Assembly: GCF_900086645.1 (NCBI RefSeq)
Contig: NZ_LT576451.1
Span: forward strand, 2,418,001 to 2,482,000
Length of the DNA stretch: 64,000 nt
Source of the DNA: Curtobacterium sp. 9128
GTDB taxonomy: Bacteria > Actinomycetota > Actinomycetes > Actinomycetales > Microbacteriaceae
Reading direction: 5' to 3'
Position 1 is the stretch's first letter, and the number at the start of each line of letters is the position of its first letter. The notes below the pieces were generated by a model, which was given only the letters and a program-made list of their open reading frames with translations, had not been told where the DNA came from and did not search any database. Below, piece after piece: positions 31,696 to 39,562 of this stretch. Made by a program: the position numbers and the translations under genes.

Positions 31696-32871
31696 ATGCG
31701 ACTCGGATGGCGACGGAGGCGACGTGCGCGCGGTGCCGCACCGAGCCTCCAGTCCGCGCCCGATCCTGAGGTGGCGGACCGCACGGATGCGGCGGGTGCT
31801 CGCGGACTGCGGCTCGTCCTGGGGCTCGCGGCCGCGGTCGTGATCGCGATCGGGTGCGCGCGGTTCTCGTCGATCATCGGACCGACGGCGCTCGCGCTCG
31901 TGGTGACCATCTGCGTCCAGCCGGCGCGGGTGCTCCTGGAGCGGATCGGACTGGGCCGCGGTTTCGCATCAGCGGTCGTCATCGTCCTCGTGCTGTTGTT
32001 CGCGATCGGGTTCTCGTTCGCGCTGGTGATCTCCGTGGCGCAGTTCGCGACGCTCCTCCCGCAGTACTCGGCGCAGTTCACCGAGCTCGAGCACTCCGTC
32101 GGCGACGCACTGAGCGCTGTCGGGATCGGGCAGCAGCAGGTCAGCGCGGTGTTCGCCGAGTTCGATCCGACCAAGATCGTCGCGTTCGCCTCCGGACTGG
32201 TCGGGAGTGTCTTCGGGTTCGGGTTCTCGACCTTCCTGGTGCTGTCGTTGATCGTGTTCATGACCCTCGACGCCGGGTGGGGCCGGCTCATCGCCGCGCG
32301 GCTCCACCCGTTCCGTCCGGTGCTCGTCGACGCGCTGTTCGCGTACACCGTCAGCGTCCGGCGGTACATGGTCGTCACCGCGTTGCTCGGTGCAGCCGTG
32401 GCGCTACTCGACACCCTCGCGCTGTGGCTGCTCGGCATCCCCGGAGCCGTGCTGTGGGGCCTGCTCGCGTTCATCACCGGGTTCATCCCGAACATCGGGT
32501 ACTGGATCGGGATCATCCCGCCGGTGTTCCTGGCGCTGCTCGCGAACGGGTGGCAGAACGCCGTCGCGGTCATCGTGATCTACGCCGTCATCAACGGGGT
32601 CATCCAGTCGGGCCTGCAGCCGCACGTCGTCGGATCGGCGGTGTCCCTGAACCAGACCATCGCGTTCCTGTCGGTCGTCGTCTGGTCAGCGGTCCTCGGG
32701 CCGCTCGGCGCGATCCTCGCGCTGCCGCTGACGCTCCTGGTGCGGGCGCTGCTCGTGGACGCGAACCCGGAGTCGCGGTGGATCCGGCCGGCGCTCGGCG
32801 ACGTCGAGGGGCTGGCCCCACCGAAGCAGCGGAAGCAGCAGAGGCAGCAGCGCAAGGGGATGCACGCATGA
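31696..32871 (+). CDS. AI-2E-family transporter
   Basis: A 391-residue membrane protein of the AI-2E exporter/UPF0118 family. Landmarks are LGLAAAVVIAIGCARFSSIIGPTALALVV at the start, SVRRYMVVTALLGAAVALLDTLALWLLGIPGA, and LLAFITGFIPNIGYWIGIIPPVFLALL with the conserved IPNIG motif. Members transport diverse substrates, including sodium/proton exchange, so an autoinducer role should not be assumed. GGGAGGAAC precedes the ATG. The stop overlaps the SulP gene downstream (ATGA), so the two are coupled. Confidence 0.88.
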   Translation: MRLGWRRRRRARGAAPSLQSAPDPEVADRTDAAGARGLRLVLGLAAAVVIAIGCARFSSIIGPTALALVVTICVQPARVLLERIGLGRGFASAVVIVLVLLFAIGFSFALVISVAQFATLLPQYSAQFTELEHSVGDALSAVGIGQQQVSAVFAEFDPTKIVAFASGLVGSVFGFGFSTFLVLSLIVFMTLDAGWGRLIAARLHPFRPVLVDALFAYTVSVRRYMVVTALLGAAVALLDTLALWLLGIPGAVLWGLLAFITGFIPNIGYWIGIIPPVFLALLANGWQNAVAVIVIYAVINGVIQSGLQPHVVGSAVSLNQTIAFLSVVVWSAVLGPLGAILALPLTLLVRALLVDANPESRWIRPALGDVEGLAPPKQRKQQRQQRKGMHA

Positions 32872-34520
32872 ACCGCCCACTCGCCGGGCTCGGCCGCGGC
32901 AACCTCCGCACCGAGCTCCTCGCCGGCGTCACGCTGGCGGCGATCGCGATCCCGCTGAACATCGGGTACGCGCAGATCGCCGGCCTGCCCCCGACCGCGG
33001 GGCTCTACGCGCTCATCGTCCCCGCTGCGCTGTACGCGCTCCTGGCGTCGACGCGACAGCTCATCGCATCGCCGGACGCGGCCGCCGCGGCCCTCGTCGG
33101 TTCGTCGCTCACCGGTCTCGTCGCGGCGGACAGCGGTGCCTACGTCCAGCTCGCACTCGCGCAGGCGCTGATCGGCGGGGTGCTGTTCGCGGTGTGCGGC
33201 GTCCTGAAGCTCGGGTTCCTGGCGAACTTCCTGTCCGCGCCGATCCTGGTCGGGTTCGTGGGCGGTCTGGCGCTCGACATCCTCGTCAGCCAGATCGCCA
33301 AGATGCTCGGGGTGCACATCGACAGCGGTGGGGAGTTCGTCGACAAGGTCGGGCAGCTCTTCAGCGGGCTCGGCACCACGAACGGCTGGTCGGTGGTGAT
33401 CGCGGTCGGCGCGATCGTCGTCCTCGTCCTCGGCCGCCGGTTGCGCGCGGTGCCGTGGGCACTCGTCGTGCTGGTCGTGTCCTCGCTCGTGCTCATCGTG
33501 TTCCACCTGGACAAGGCCGGCGTCGACGTGCTCGGGAGCGTTCCGGCCGGGCCGCCGGTGTTCACCTGGCCGCAGATCAGCTGGCACCAGTGGTTGCAGG
33601 TCGTGCCGAGCGCGTTCGCGCTGACGCTCGTGACGATCGCCGAGGGACTCCTCGTCGCCCGCCGGTACGCCGAGCGGCACGGCTACACGGAGGACCCGAA
33701 CCGTGATCTGCTGGCGTTCTCTGCGGCGAACCTCGGCGCCGGGATCACCGGCGGGTTCACCGTCGGCTCGTCCGCGTCGCGGACCGCGGCGATGGACCAG
33801 GCGGGATCGCGGACGCAACTGCCGGCGCTCGTCGCCGCGGTGCTGACGTTGCTGGTCGTCTGCTTCGGCACCGGGCTGCTCGAGGACATCCCCTCACCCG
33901 CGATCGGCGCCATCGTCGCGGTCGCCGTGGTCCCGCTGCTCGGCTTCCGGGACTTCGCGAGGCTCTGGCGGCTCCGCCGGTTCGAGTTCGCCGTCGCCGC
34001 GGTGTGCTTCCTCGGGGCGCTGTTCCTCGGACCGGTGATCGGCGTCGTGATCGCGTTCGTCCTGTCCCTCGTCGACGTCGTGCGTCGGGCGGCCGCACCA
34101 CCGGTCGACGTCATCGCGCCGTCCGGTGAGCCGATGAGCGCCTTCCGGGCCGTTCGGGACGACAGCGTGACGACGGCACCCGGTGTCGTCGTGCTCCGGT
34201 TCGCCGGGCCGCTGTTCTTCGGGAACGCCCAGCGCTTCGGCGACGGTGTCCGGGCGGCCGTCACGGCCGCTGTCGACCACGATGTGCGGACCCTCGTGCT
34301 CGACTGCGAGGCGATCACCGGGGTCGACACGACGGCGGCGGACGTCGCGGCCGAGGCGCTCGACTGGTGCCGGGAGCAGGACGTCGAGGTCGCCTTCAGC
34401 CGGGTCCGCACGGTGCTCCGTGCGGAGCTCGACCACTTCGGCCTGGTCGAGGACGCGCGGGTGTTCCCGAGCAACGCGGCTGCGGTGGACGCGGTGCGGA
34501 CGGACCGCCCGGTCGCGTGA
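32868..34520 (+). CDS. SulP-family anion transporter with STAS domain (2)
   Basis: A 550-residue SulP protein. LRTELLAGVTLAAIAIPLNIGYAQIAGLPPTAGLYALIVPA is the conserved first region; ANLGAGITGGFTVGSSASRTAAMDQAGSRTQ the conserved loop; and the C-terminal STAS domain is at about 430-545 (GVVVLRFAGPLFFGNAQRFGD; LVLDCEAITGVDTTAADV). It lacks the QAMAY of the first SulP here and has LNIGYAQ, so the substrate may differ. Coupled to the AI-2E-family gene. The stop codon lies in a perfect terminator hairpin. Confidence 0.88.
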   Translation: MNRPLAGLGRGNLRTELLAGVTLAAIAIPLNIGYAQIAGLPPTAGLYALIVPAALYALLASTRQLIASPDAAAAALVGSSLTGLVAADSGAYVQLALAQALIGGVLFAVCGVLKLGFLANFLSAPILVGFVGGLALDILVSQIAKMLGVHIDSGGEFVDKVGQLFSGLGTTNGWSVVIAVGAIVVLVLGRRLRAVPWALVVLVVSSLVLIVFHLDKAGVDVLGSVPAGPPVFTWPQISWHQWLQVVPSAFALTLVTIAEGLLVARRYAERHGYTEDPNRDLLAFSAANLGAGITGGFTVGSSASRTAAMDQAGSRTQLPALVAAVLTLLVVCFGTGLLEDIPSPAIGAIVAVAVVPLLGFRDFARLWRLRRFEFAVAAVCFLGALFLGPVIGVVIAFVLSLVDVVRRAAAPPVDVIAPSGEPMSAFRAVRDDSVTTAPGVVVLRFAGPLFFGNAQRFGDGVRAAVTAAVDHDVRTLVLDCEAITGVDTTAADVAAEALDWCREQDVEVAFSRVRTVLRAELDHFGLVEDARVFPSNAAAVDAVRTDRPVA

Positions 34521-34530
34521 CCGGGCGGTC
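34503..34530 (+). terminator. Terminator hairpin over the SulP stop codon
   Basis: Perfect 12-bp arms GACCGCCCGGTC (34503-34514) and GACCGGGCGGTC (34519-34530) with loop GCGT. The last codons and the stop form part of the stem. Confidence 0.75.
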
Positions 34531-34573
34531 GCCGGCCGTCAGGTCACGTCGACCCGGTGGTCGGGCCCGGCAC

Positions 34574-37126
34574 TCACAGGAGGCCGTGCTTGCGCCCGGC
34601 GTGCACCGCCTCGGTCCGTCCGGTCACCCCGAGCTTCGCGTAGATGCTCCGCAGGTGGGTCTTCACGGTGTTGACGCTGAGGTGGTGCTTCGCAGCGATC
34701 TCGCCGAGCGTCTGGTGTGCCGGCAACTCCTCGAGCAGGGCCCGTTCCTTCGGCGTGAGCGGCGCGGCCGGTTCGTCCGAGTCGGCTCCGAGGTCGACCC
34801 GCTCGGCGGCGCATCGGTCGAGCACGTGCGCGGCGTACGGCTCGAGCGCGCCGAAGGATCCGCGCGTCGCGAGGACGAGTCGCGCCCCGAGGCCTCGGCA
34901 GGCCAGGAACTCCCGCGCGTACCCGAACTCCTCGCTGAGGTCGAGCGCACGGCGGACCCGGTCGGCAGCCTCTGCAGCACTGCCGCCGTCGTGGGCGTGC
35001 GCGGCGAGCGCGAGGTGTGCGGCGACGAGGCTAGAGCCGGTCCACGCCAGGTGGTCACCGTCCACTTCGTCCGCGAGTGCCCGGACCGCCCCGTAGTCCG
35101 CTCGGTTCGTCGCGAGCACCCGGAGCGTCTGCGCCTCGAGCGACTGCACGCCGAGGATCGACACGATGACACGGCGTGCCTCCGCAGCGGCCGACGCCCC
35201 GTTCAACAGGTTCGACCAGAAGTGGATGCGTGGCGCCGCGGCGGCGACCGCCCGCGGGTGGTCGCCGCCCTCGGTCCGTGCGAGCTGCAGTAGTCGCGAG
35301 AGTGACTCGCGCGGAGCGTGTTCGCTGTCGAGTGCCGCGATCAGCAGGAGCGTCCTGGCCTGGAACAGCTGTCCCAGTTCGTCCCCGGTCGGGTCCGCCG
35401 CCTCGACGAGCCTGGCAGCTGTGAACGACACCGGCTCGCACCGCTCGTAGGCGTACGCCGCGTTGATGAGCACGGCTCTTGCCGTCGCCCGGTTGTACGG
35501 GGGAGTCGCGTCGAACGGCAGCGCCGCCATCCGCCCCTCCTGCACCGTCGCCGCCCGCCAGTCCCCGCGTCGGGCGGCGAGTGACGCGATGCCGTCGGTG
35601 GCCATCAGGTAGACCCAGGCGTACCCGGCACGGAGGGCAGCGGCCTGGACCGACCGCAGGAGCGGCTCGGCTTCGCCGTACCGGCCGGCGACGACCAGGC
35701 ACCACGCGATCGCGGATCGGATGCCGAGCGCGATGTCCAACGACCCGACCGACGAGACACGCAGGTAGGCGCTCAGTGTCACGAGCGTCCGTTCCGCCTC
35801 GGCTTTCTCGAGCACCATGAACCCGGCTATCGCGTGCACGTAGGGCGTCCAGAGCGCGATGTCCGCCTCGCTCGAAACGGCCATCAGGCGATGCACCTCA
35901 GCGAGTCGTTCGGCTGCGCCGATCCGGTCACGGAAGTCCGGCAGGTCCATCGCGAGCCGGACGACGGCGACCGGCAGCGACGAGGTGACCGGTTCCACGA
36001 AGCGGAGTGCAGCGGCGACGCTCGCGCTGCGCCCCTGCATGAGCAGGACCAGCCCGGAGTGCTCCAGCTGGGTCCGCACCACGCCGCGATCCCGGGAGCG
36101 GAGTGCCTGCGCCATCGCGGACTCGTGGTCGCCGGCTGCCTCGTACCAGGCCGCCGCGGTCGCGTGGGCCTGGATTGCGCCGATCTCGTCACGTCGCCGG
36201 GACTCTGCGCACATGTAGCTGACGAGGAGCGGGTGGAACCGGAACCCGTCGAACGCCCGGTCCCGGTCGACCAGGGTGTTCCGGATGCTGAGGCGTTCGA
36301 GGACCGCCCCGGCGTCGCGCTGCCTGGTGAGCGTGACGGCGAGGTCGAGCGGCACGTGCTCGGTCACCGCCGCGCGCATGAGCACGGACCGGTCATGGTC
36401 GTCGAGCCCGTCGAGCACGCGGACGACGAGGTAGTCGGCGACGGAGTGCTGGTCGCCGTCGAACTGCACGATGGCGGCCGAGGGGTCCGGCTCGCTCGAC
36501 AGGTACGGCATGGCGAGCGCGATCCCCGCAGCCCACCCGGCGGTCCGTTCGGTGAGCCGCTCCGCATCGGCGACGATCAGTGGAATCCCGAACGCGGCGG
36601 CCAGCTCGTGGGTCTCGGCGGCCGTGAACCGCAGCTCCGCGGTCCGGAGCGTGGTGCGACCTCCGGCGGCCTCGACGACCGCGCTGAACTCGCTCGGCTC
36701 GTACCGGCCGACGATGAGGACCCGGGTCCCGTCCGGCACGACGCCGAGCAGTCGCACGAACGCGGTGCCGGTGGGGTCCGACTGCTGCAGGTCGTCGACG
36801 AGGACCCACCGTTCGGCCGGCAGCGTGCGGCGCTCACCCGCGGCCGCGGACCGGTGCCGGACGGTCAGCTCGTCGATGAGCGTCTCGAGCTCGTCGCGGC
36901 ACGGTCCCACCACGTGGTGCGGGACGTCGCGCGCGGCGAGGATCGACTCCCACTGGGTGAGGAGGGCGGTCTTCCCGGCACCCGCCGGTGCCCAGACGGT
37001 CATGAGGCGGCCGCCCGACGCGCGGAAGTCCTCGATGTGGTCGATGAGACGACGTCGGTCGAGCGTCGACGATGGTCGTCGATCCAGGAGTCCCCGGACC
37101 GGGTTCGTTTGCGTGGTGAATGACAT
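34574..37126 (-). CDS. MalT-type LuxR-family ATPase regulator
   Basis: An 850-residue transcription factor of the MalT/LAL architecture. Walker A APAGAGKT is at 46-53, Walker B WVLVDDLQQSD about 60 residues later, then a winged-helix/ARM region and TPR-like helices (about 350-780), and a C-terminal LuxR helix-turn-helix (LTPKERALLEELPAHQTLGEIAAKHHLSVNTVKTHLRSIY). Start ATG at 37126, with GGCGGG before it; upstream in-frame codons have no ribosome site. No obvious target lies on its strand, so it probably acts on distant genes and on itself; a TTTCCCT/AGGGAAA palindrome lies just upstream. Confidence 0.85.
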   Translation of the reverse strand: MSFTTQTNPVRGLLDRRPSSTLDRRRLIDHIEDFRASGGRLMTVWAPAGAGKTALLTQWESILAARDVPHHVVGPCRDELETLIDELTVRHRSAAAGERRTLPAERWVLVDDLQQSDPTGTAFVRLLGVVPDGTRVLIVGRYEPSEFSAVVEAAGGRTTLRTAELRFTAAETHELAAAFGIPLIVADAERLTERTAGWAAGIALAMPYLSSEPDPSAAIVQFDGDQHSVADYLVVRVLDGLDDHDRSVLMRAAVTEHVPLDLAVTLTRQRDAGAVLERLSIRNTLVDRDRAFDGFRFHPLLVSYMCAESRRRDEIGAIQAHATAAAWYEAAGDHESAMAQALRSRDRGVVRTQLEHSGLVLLMQGRSASVAAALRFVEPVTSSLPVAVVRLAMDLPDFRDRIGAAERLAEVHRLMAVSSEADIALWTPYVHAIAGFMVLEKAEAERTLVTLSAYLRVSSVGSLDIALGIRSAIAWCLVVAGRYGEAEPLLRSVQAAALRAGYAWVYLMATDGIASLAARRGDWRAATVQEGRMAALPFDATPPYNRATARAVLINAAYAYERCEPVSFTAARLVEAADPTGDELGQLFQARTLLLIAALDSEHAPRESLSRLLQLARTEGGDHPRAVAAAAPRIHFWSNLLNGASAAAEARRVIVSILGVQSLEAQTLRVLATNRADYGAVRALADEVDGDHLAWTGSSLVAAHLALAAHAHDGGSAAEAADRVRRALDLSEEFGYAREFLACRGLGARLVLATRGSFGALEPYAAHVLDRCAAERVDLGADSDEPAAPLTPKERALLEELPAHQTLGEIAAKHHLSVNTVKTHLRSIYAKLGVTGRTEAVHAGRKHGLL

Positions 37127-37136
37127 GGACCCGCCT

Positions 37137-37166
37137 TTTCCCTGATAAAGGCCAGAACTAGGGAAA
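37137..37166 (-). promoter_or_regulatory. Inverted repeat upstream of the LuxR-type gene
   Basis: TTTCCCT (37137-37143) and AGGGAAA (37160-37166), 16 bp apart, eleven bases before the start codon. The region is AT-rich relative to its surroundings. Confidence 0.4.
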
Positions 37167-37247
37167 CCATAAGCCGGGCGCAGGGGGAAGGCCAGATCGA
37201 CGGCGGCTGTCACCCCATGTGGGTGAGGTGACCGCAGCCCCGCCCGC

Positions 37248-37463
37248 TCAAGCCGGACGGTAGACGGCGATCGCCGGGGCGTCGCCGGCGTCGTGCGTCT
37301 CGCGGGTGGCCGCCCAGGTCCGACTGTCGTGTTCGAGGGTCGGCGGCAGGTCCCCGCGCACCAGGATCCGGATCGCGGGGGCGTCCCCGTCGACCAGGTC
37401 GACGCCGTGGGATTCGGGTTCGGCAGGCGTGCCGTCGGTGGTGTCCTTCACGAAGTCGCTCAT
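37248..37463 (-). CDS. Hypothetical 71-residue protein
   Basis: A small acidic soluble protein, MSDFVKDTTDGTPAEPESHG followed by VDLVDGDAPAIRILVRGDLPPTLEHDSRTWAATRE, ending AIAVYRPA. No cysteines or membrane segment. Codon use (GC at third positions) is that of a real gene. Upstream is GGGTGCATG with only a weak ribosome site. It stands between the LuxR-type gene and the tRNA-Gly, pointing toward the regulator. No family recognised. Confidence 0.5.
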   Translation of the reverse strand: MSDFVKDTTDGTPAEPESHGVDLVDGDAPAIRILVRGDLPPTLEHDSRTWAATRETHDAGDAPAIAVYRPA

Positions 37464-37563
37464 GCACCCAGCCAACACGGACACGCCCGGTTCTGGCAGG
37501 GAGTCGGGCCGAACACGCAGAGACGGGTATGGTGGACCCTGCGCGACCGACAGGACGCGCGAT

Positions 37564-37635
37564 GCGGATGTGGCGCAGTGGTAGCGCATCACCTTGCCAA
37601 GGTGAGGGTCGCGAGTTCGAATCTCGTCATCCGCT
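37564..37635 (+). tRNA. tRNA-Gly (anticodon GCC), copy 2
   Basis: Identical over all 72 nt to the gene at 13248-13319: acceptor GCGGATG/CATCCGC, anticodon loop TTGCCAA. A TATGGT at 37528-37533 is a plausible -10, 30 bp upstream. Confidence 0.95.
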
Positions 37636-37666
37636 CGGGAATCGCCGGCTCCACCCGGCCCCCCGG

Positions 37667-37691
37667 AAACCCCGACCTCGGTCGGGGTTTT
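37667..37691 (+). terminator. Terminator of tRNA-Gly copy 2
   Basis: Stem AAACCCCGAC (37667-37676), loop CTCG, complementary arm GTCGGGGTTT (37681-37690) and a further T. Confidence 0.85.
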
Positions 37692-37719
37692 CTGGTTCCG
37701 GGACGAGCGACACCCCGGG

Positions 37720-37968
37720 TCAGAGCGTCACCGCTCGGACCCCCGGAAGCCCGACCAGTCGTCGGGAACCGACGATGACGACCGTCACCAGCGCGGTGCC
37801 GCATCCGCTGCACCGCGCGACGGAGCCCATCGCACTCCGGTGCACTCTCGCCACACCGAGCGCGTCGGAGAAACCGCACCCTGCACACCGGAGCCTGGCG
37901 GTCGTCGGGTCGGGCCCGAGGACGTCCGCCAGGTCACCGGCGAGGGAGTTGCCGTCGAAGATCGTCAT
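37720..37968 (-). CDS. DUF6510-like zinc-ribbon protein
   Basis: An 82-residue protein with two Cys pairs, RCAGCGF and RCSGCGTAL, spaced about 25 residues apart as in a zinc ribbon or rubredoxin-like knuckle, matching the pattern of DUF6510. Start ATG at 37968 with GGAGGGAACGG upstream, overlapping the stop of the reductase gene (ATGA-like). It ends the three-gene unit sulfite-oxidase-like / reductase / zinc ribbon that recurs in actinobacteria, and may help metal insertion or electron transfer. The function is unproven. Confidence 0.7.
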   Translation of the reverse strand: MTIFDGNSLAGDLADVLGPDPTTARLRCAGCGFSDALGVARVHRSAMGSVARCSGCGTALVTVVIVGSRRLVGLPGVRAVTL

Positions 37969-38759
37969 CCGTTCCCTCCGAACCGTTCTGCCCGGACGTC
38001 CCCTGTCCCGTGTCCCAGCTCGCCGAGCCACCGCAGGACCTGTTCCACGAAGGGTGTCGATCCGCAGACGTACACGAGCGCACCCGCATCCGGTGGGAGG
38101 ACGGCTGCGCCGAGTGCGTCCCGCGTGAGACGACCGACCGGCACCGGGGATCCGTCGGGCGCACGGCGGCTGTACACGATCGTCACCTCGAGGGGAGCGG
38201 GCCCGTTCGCGGCATCCGCCAGCTCAGATCGGAAGAAGACGTCCTCGGGGGTCCGTACGGCGTAAAGCAGTCGGAACGGGGCGGGATCAGCGGCTTCGGC
38301 GTGCGCGGACACCATCGCGACGAGCGGGACGATCCCGGATCCGCCCGCGATGAGCTGGACCGGGCGTGACGCCGAGGACGGCGACGCGCCCGGGCGCCAG
38401 ACGAACCACCCGCCGAGCGGCCCGTGCACCTCGAGCGCGTCACCGACCTCGACGGCGTCGACGAGGAACGGGGACACCTCGCCGTCGTCGACACGATCGA
38501 CCGCCAGCGTCACGCGGGTGCCCGATCCACTGGACGCGATGGAGTACGAGCGGGTGGCCTGGTACCCGTCCTCGGCGGTGAGCCGGAGGTCGAGGTGCTG
38601 TCCGGCGTCGTTGCCCGGCCAGGTCGGGACGTCGAGGACGATCCGGCGCGCCGTCGGCGTCTCCGCTCGGACGGCCGCGACCGTCGCGTCGTGCCAGGCC
38701 GGCCGTCTGCGGGTCGCTGGCGGCGCGACCGTGCCGACCCGTGCCTCCAGGCCGCTCAC
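37965..38759 (-). CDS. FAD/NAD(P)-binding ferredoxin-reductase-like oxidoreductase
   Basis: A 264-residue FNR-family flavoprotein. The FAD-binding barrel holds RSYSIAS (the RxYS(I/L) motif), GPLGGWFVW follows, then the NAD(P) domain starts at LIAGGSGIVPLVAMV and ends with LVYVCGSTPFVEQVL. No [2Fe-2S] domain is fused, so it would pass electrons to a separate partner, presumably the molybdopterin protein upstream. GTG overlaps that gene's stop; the DUF6510-like gene overlaps its own stop. Confidence 0.87.
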   Translation of the reverse strand: MSGLEARVGTVAPPATRRRPAWHDATVAAVRAETPTARRIVLDVPTWPGNDAGQHLDLRLTAEDGYQATRSYSIASSGSGTRVTLAVDRVDDGEVSPFLVDAVEVGDALEVHGPLGGWFVWRPGASPSSASRPVQLIAGGSGIVPLVAMVSAHAEAADPAPFRLLYAVRTPEDVFFRSELADAANGPAPLEVTIVYSRRAPDGSPVPVGRLTRDALGAAVLPPDAGALVYVCGSTPFVEQVLRWLGELGHGTGDVRAERFGGNG

Positions 38760-39346
38760 CAGTACCGCTCTTCCTTCCACGGATCCCCGTGCAGGTGGTA
38801 GCCCGCGTTCTCCCAGAACCCGGGCTCGTCGTCGGCCTGCATGACGATCCCGCGCACCCACTTCGCGCTCTTCCAGAAGTACAGGTGCGGGACGAGCAGC
38901 CGCGCGGGCCCGCCGTGCTCGGCCTCGAGTGGCGCGCCGTCCGCCTCGAAGGCGATCCAGGCCTGTCCGTCGAGGAGCTCGTCGAGCGGCACGTTGGTCG
39001 TGTAGCCACCGACGCTGTGGACCATGCAGAAGTCCAGGGACGTCTCGACCTGCTCGAACAACCGGTCGAGCGGGACGCCGCGCCACGGCATCGCGAGCTT
39101 GGACCAGTGCGTGACGCAGTGGATGTCGACGGTGACGTCCTCGACCCCGAGCGCGTGCACCTCGTCCCACGTCCACTCGTGCAGCGCGGTCTCGGTCCGG
39201 ATCGAGAAGGTCCAGTCCGTGGGGGAGACGTCCGGGGTGTCGCCGGCGGACAGTACGGGCCAGTCGCGCACAAGGGTCTGACCGGGCGGCAATCGATCGT
39301 CTTCGTCACGTCGTCGTCCGCCGAATCCGCGTGTGAACGTCGCCAT
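38756..39346 (-). CDS. Sulfite-oxidase-like molybdopterin oxidoreductase
   Basis: A 196-residue protein equal to the Mo-cofactor domain of the SuoX/MsrP superfamily. DIHCVTHWSK carries the Cys77 that would ligate molybdenum, followed by RGVPLDRLFEQV, CMVHSVGGYTTNVPLDEL, LLVPHLYFWKSAKWVRGI and a C-terminal GYHLHGDPWKEERYW, all typical of the small actinobacterial members. No signal peptide, so cytoplasmic. It probably acts with the reductase encoded downstream; the substrate (sulfite, S-oxide or N-oxide) is not known. Confidence 0.87.
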   Translation of the reverse strand: MATFTRGFGGRRRDEDDRLPPGQTLVRDWPVLSAGDTPDVSPTDWTFSIRTETALHEWTWDEVHALGVEDVTVDIHCVTHWSKLAMPWRGVPLDRLFEQVETSLDFCMVHSVGGYTTNVPLDELLDGQAWIAFEADGAPLEAEHGGPARLLVPHLYFWKSAKWVRGIVMQADDEPGFWENAGYHLHGDPWKEERYW

Positions 39347-39523
39347 CGGTGCTCCTCGCCTCGAGACGATCCTGGCCCCGTCGGACCCGCGCTGTGTAAC
39401 GGATTCGTAAACGTTCGGAAACCGCCGATCCGCCGCCGCATCCGCGGATTCCCGCGGATCGAGGCACCGCAGACGCGAACCGCCGACGCGTCACACGTTT
39501 GGATCGCACGCGGCAGCACCTCT

Positions 39524-39541
39524 ATCGTTCACCGGAACGAT
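39524..39541 (+). promoter_or_regulatory. Palindromic operator before the peptide-uptake operon
   Basis: ATCGTTCACCGGAACGAT, perfect 7-bp arms with a 4-bp spacer, placed about 20 bp before the substrate-binding-protein start and over the probable -10 (TCTATC at 39521-39526). The TetR-type gene at the end of the operon is the natural ligand. Confidence 0.6.
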
Positions 39542-39562
39542 TACCAGGAGGGGTCACCCCGA

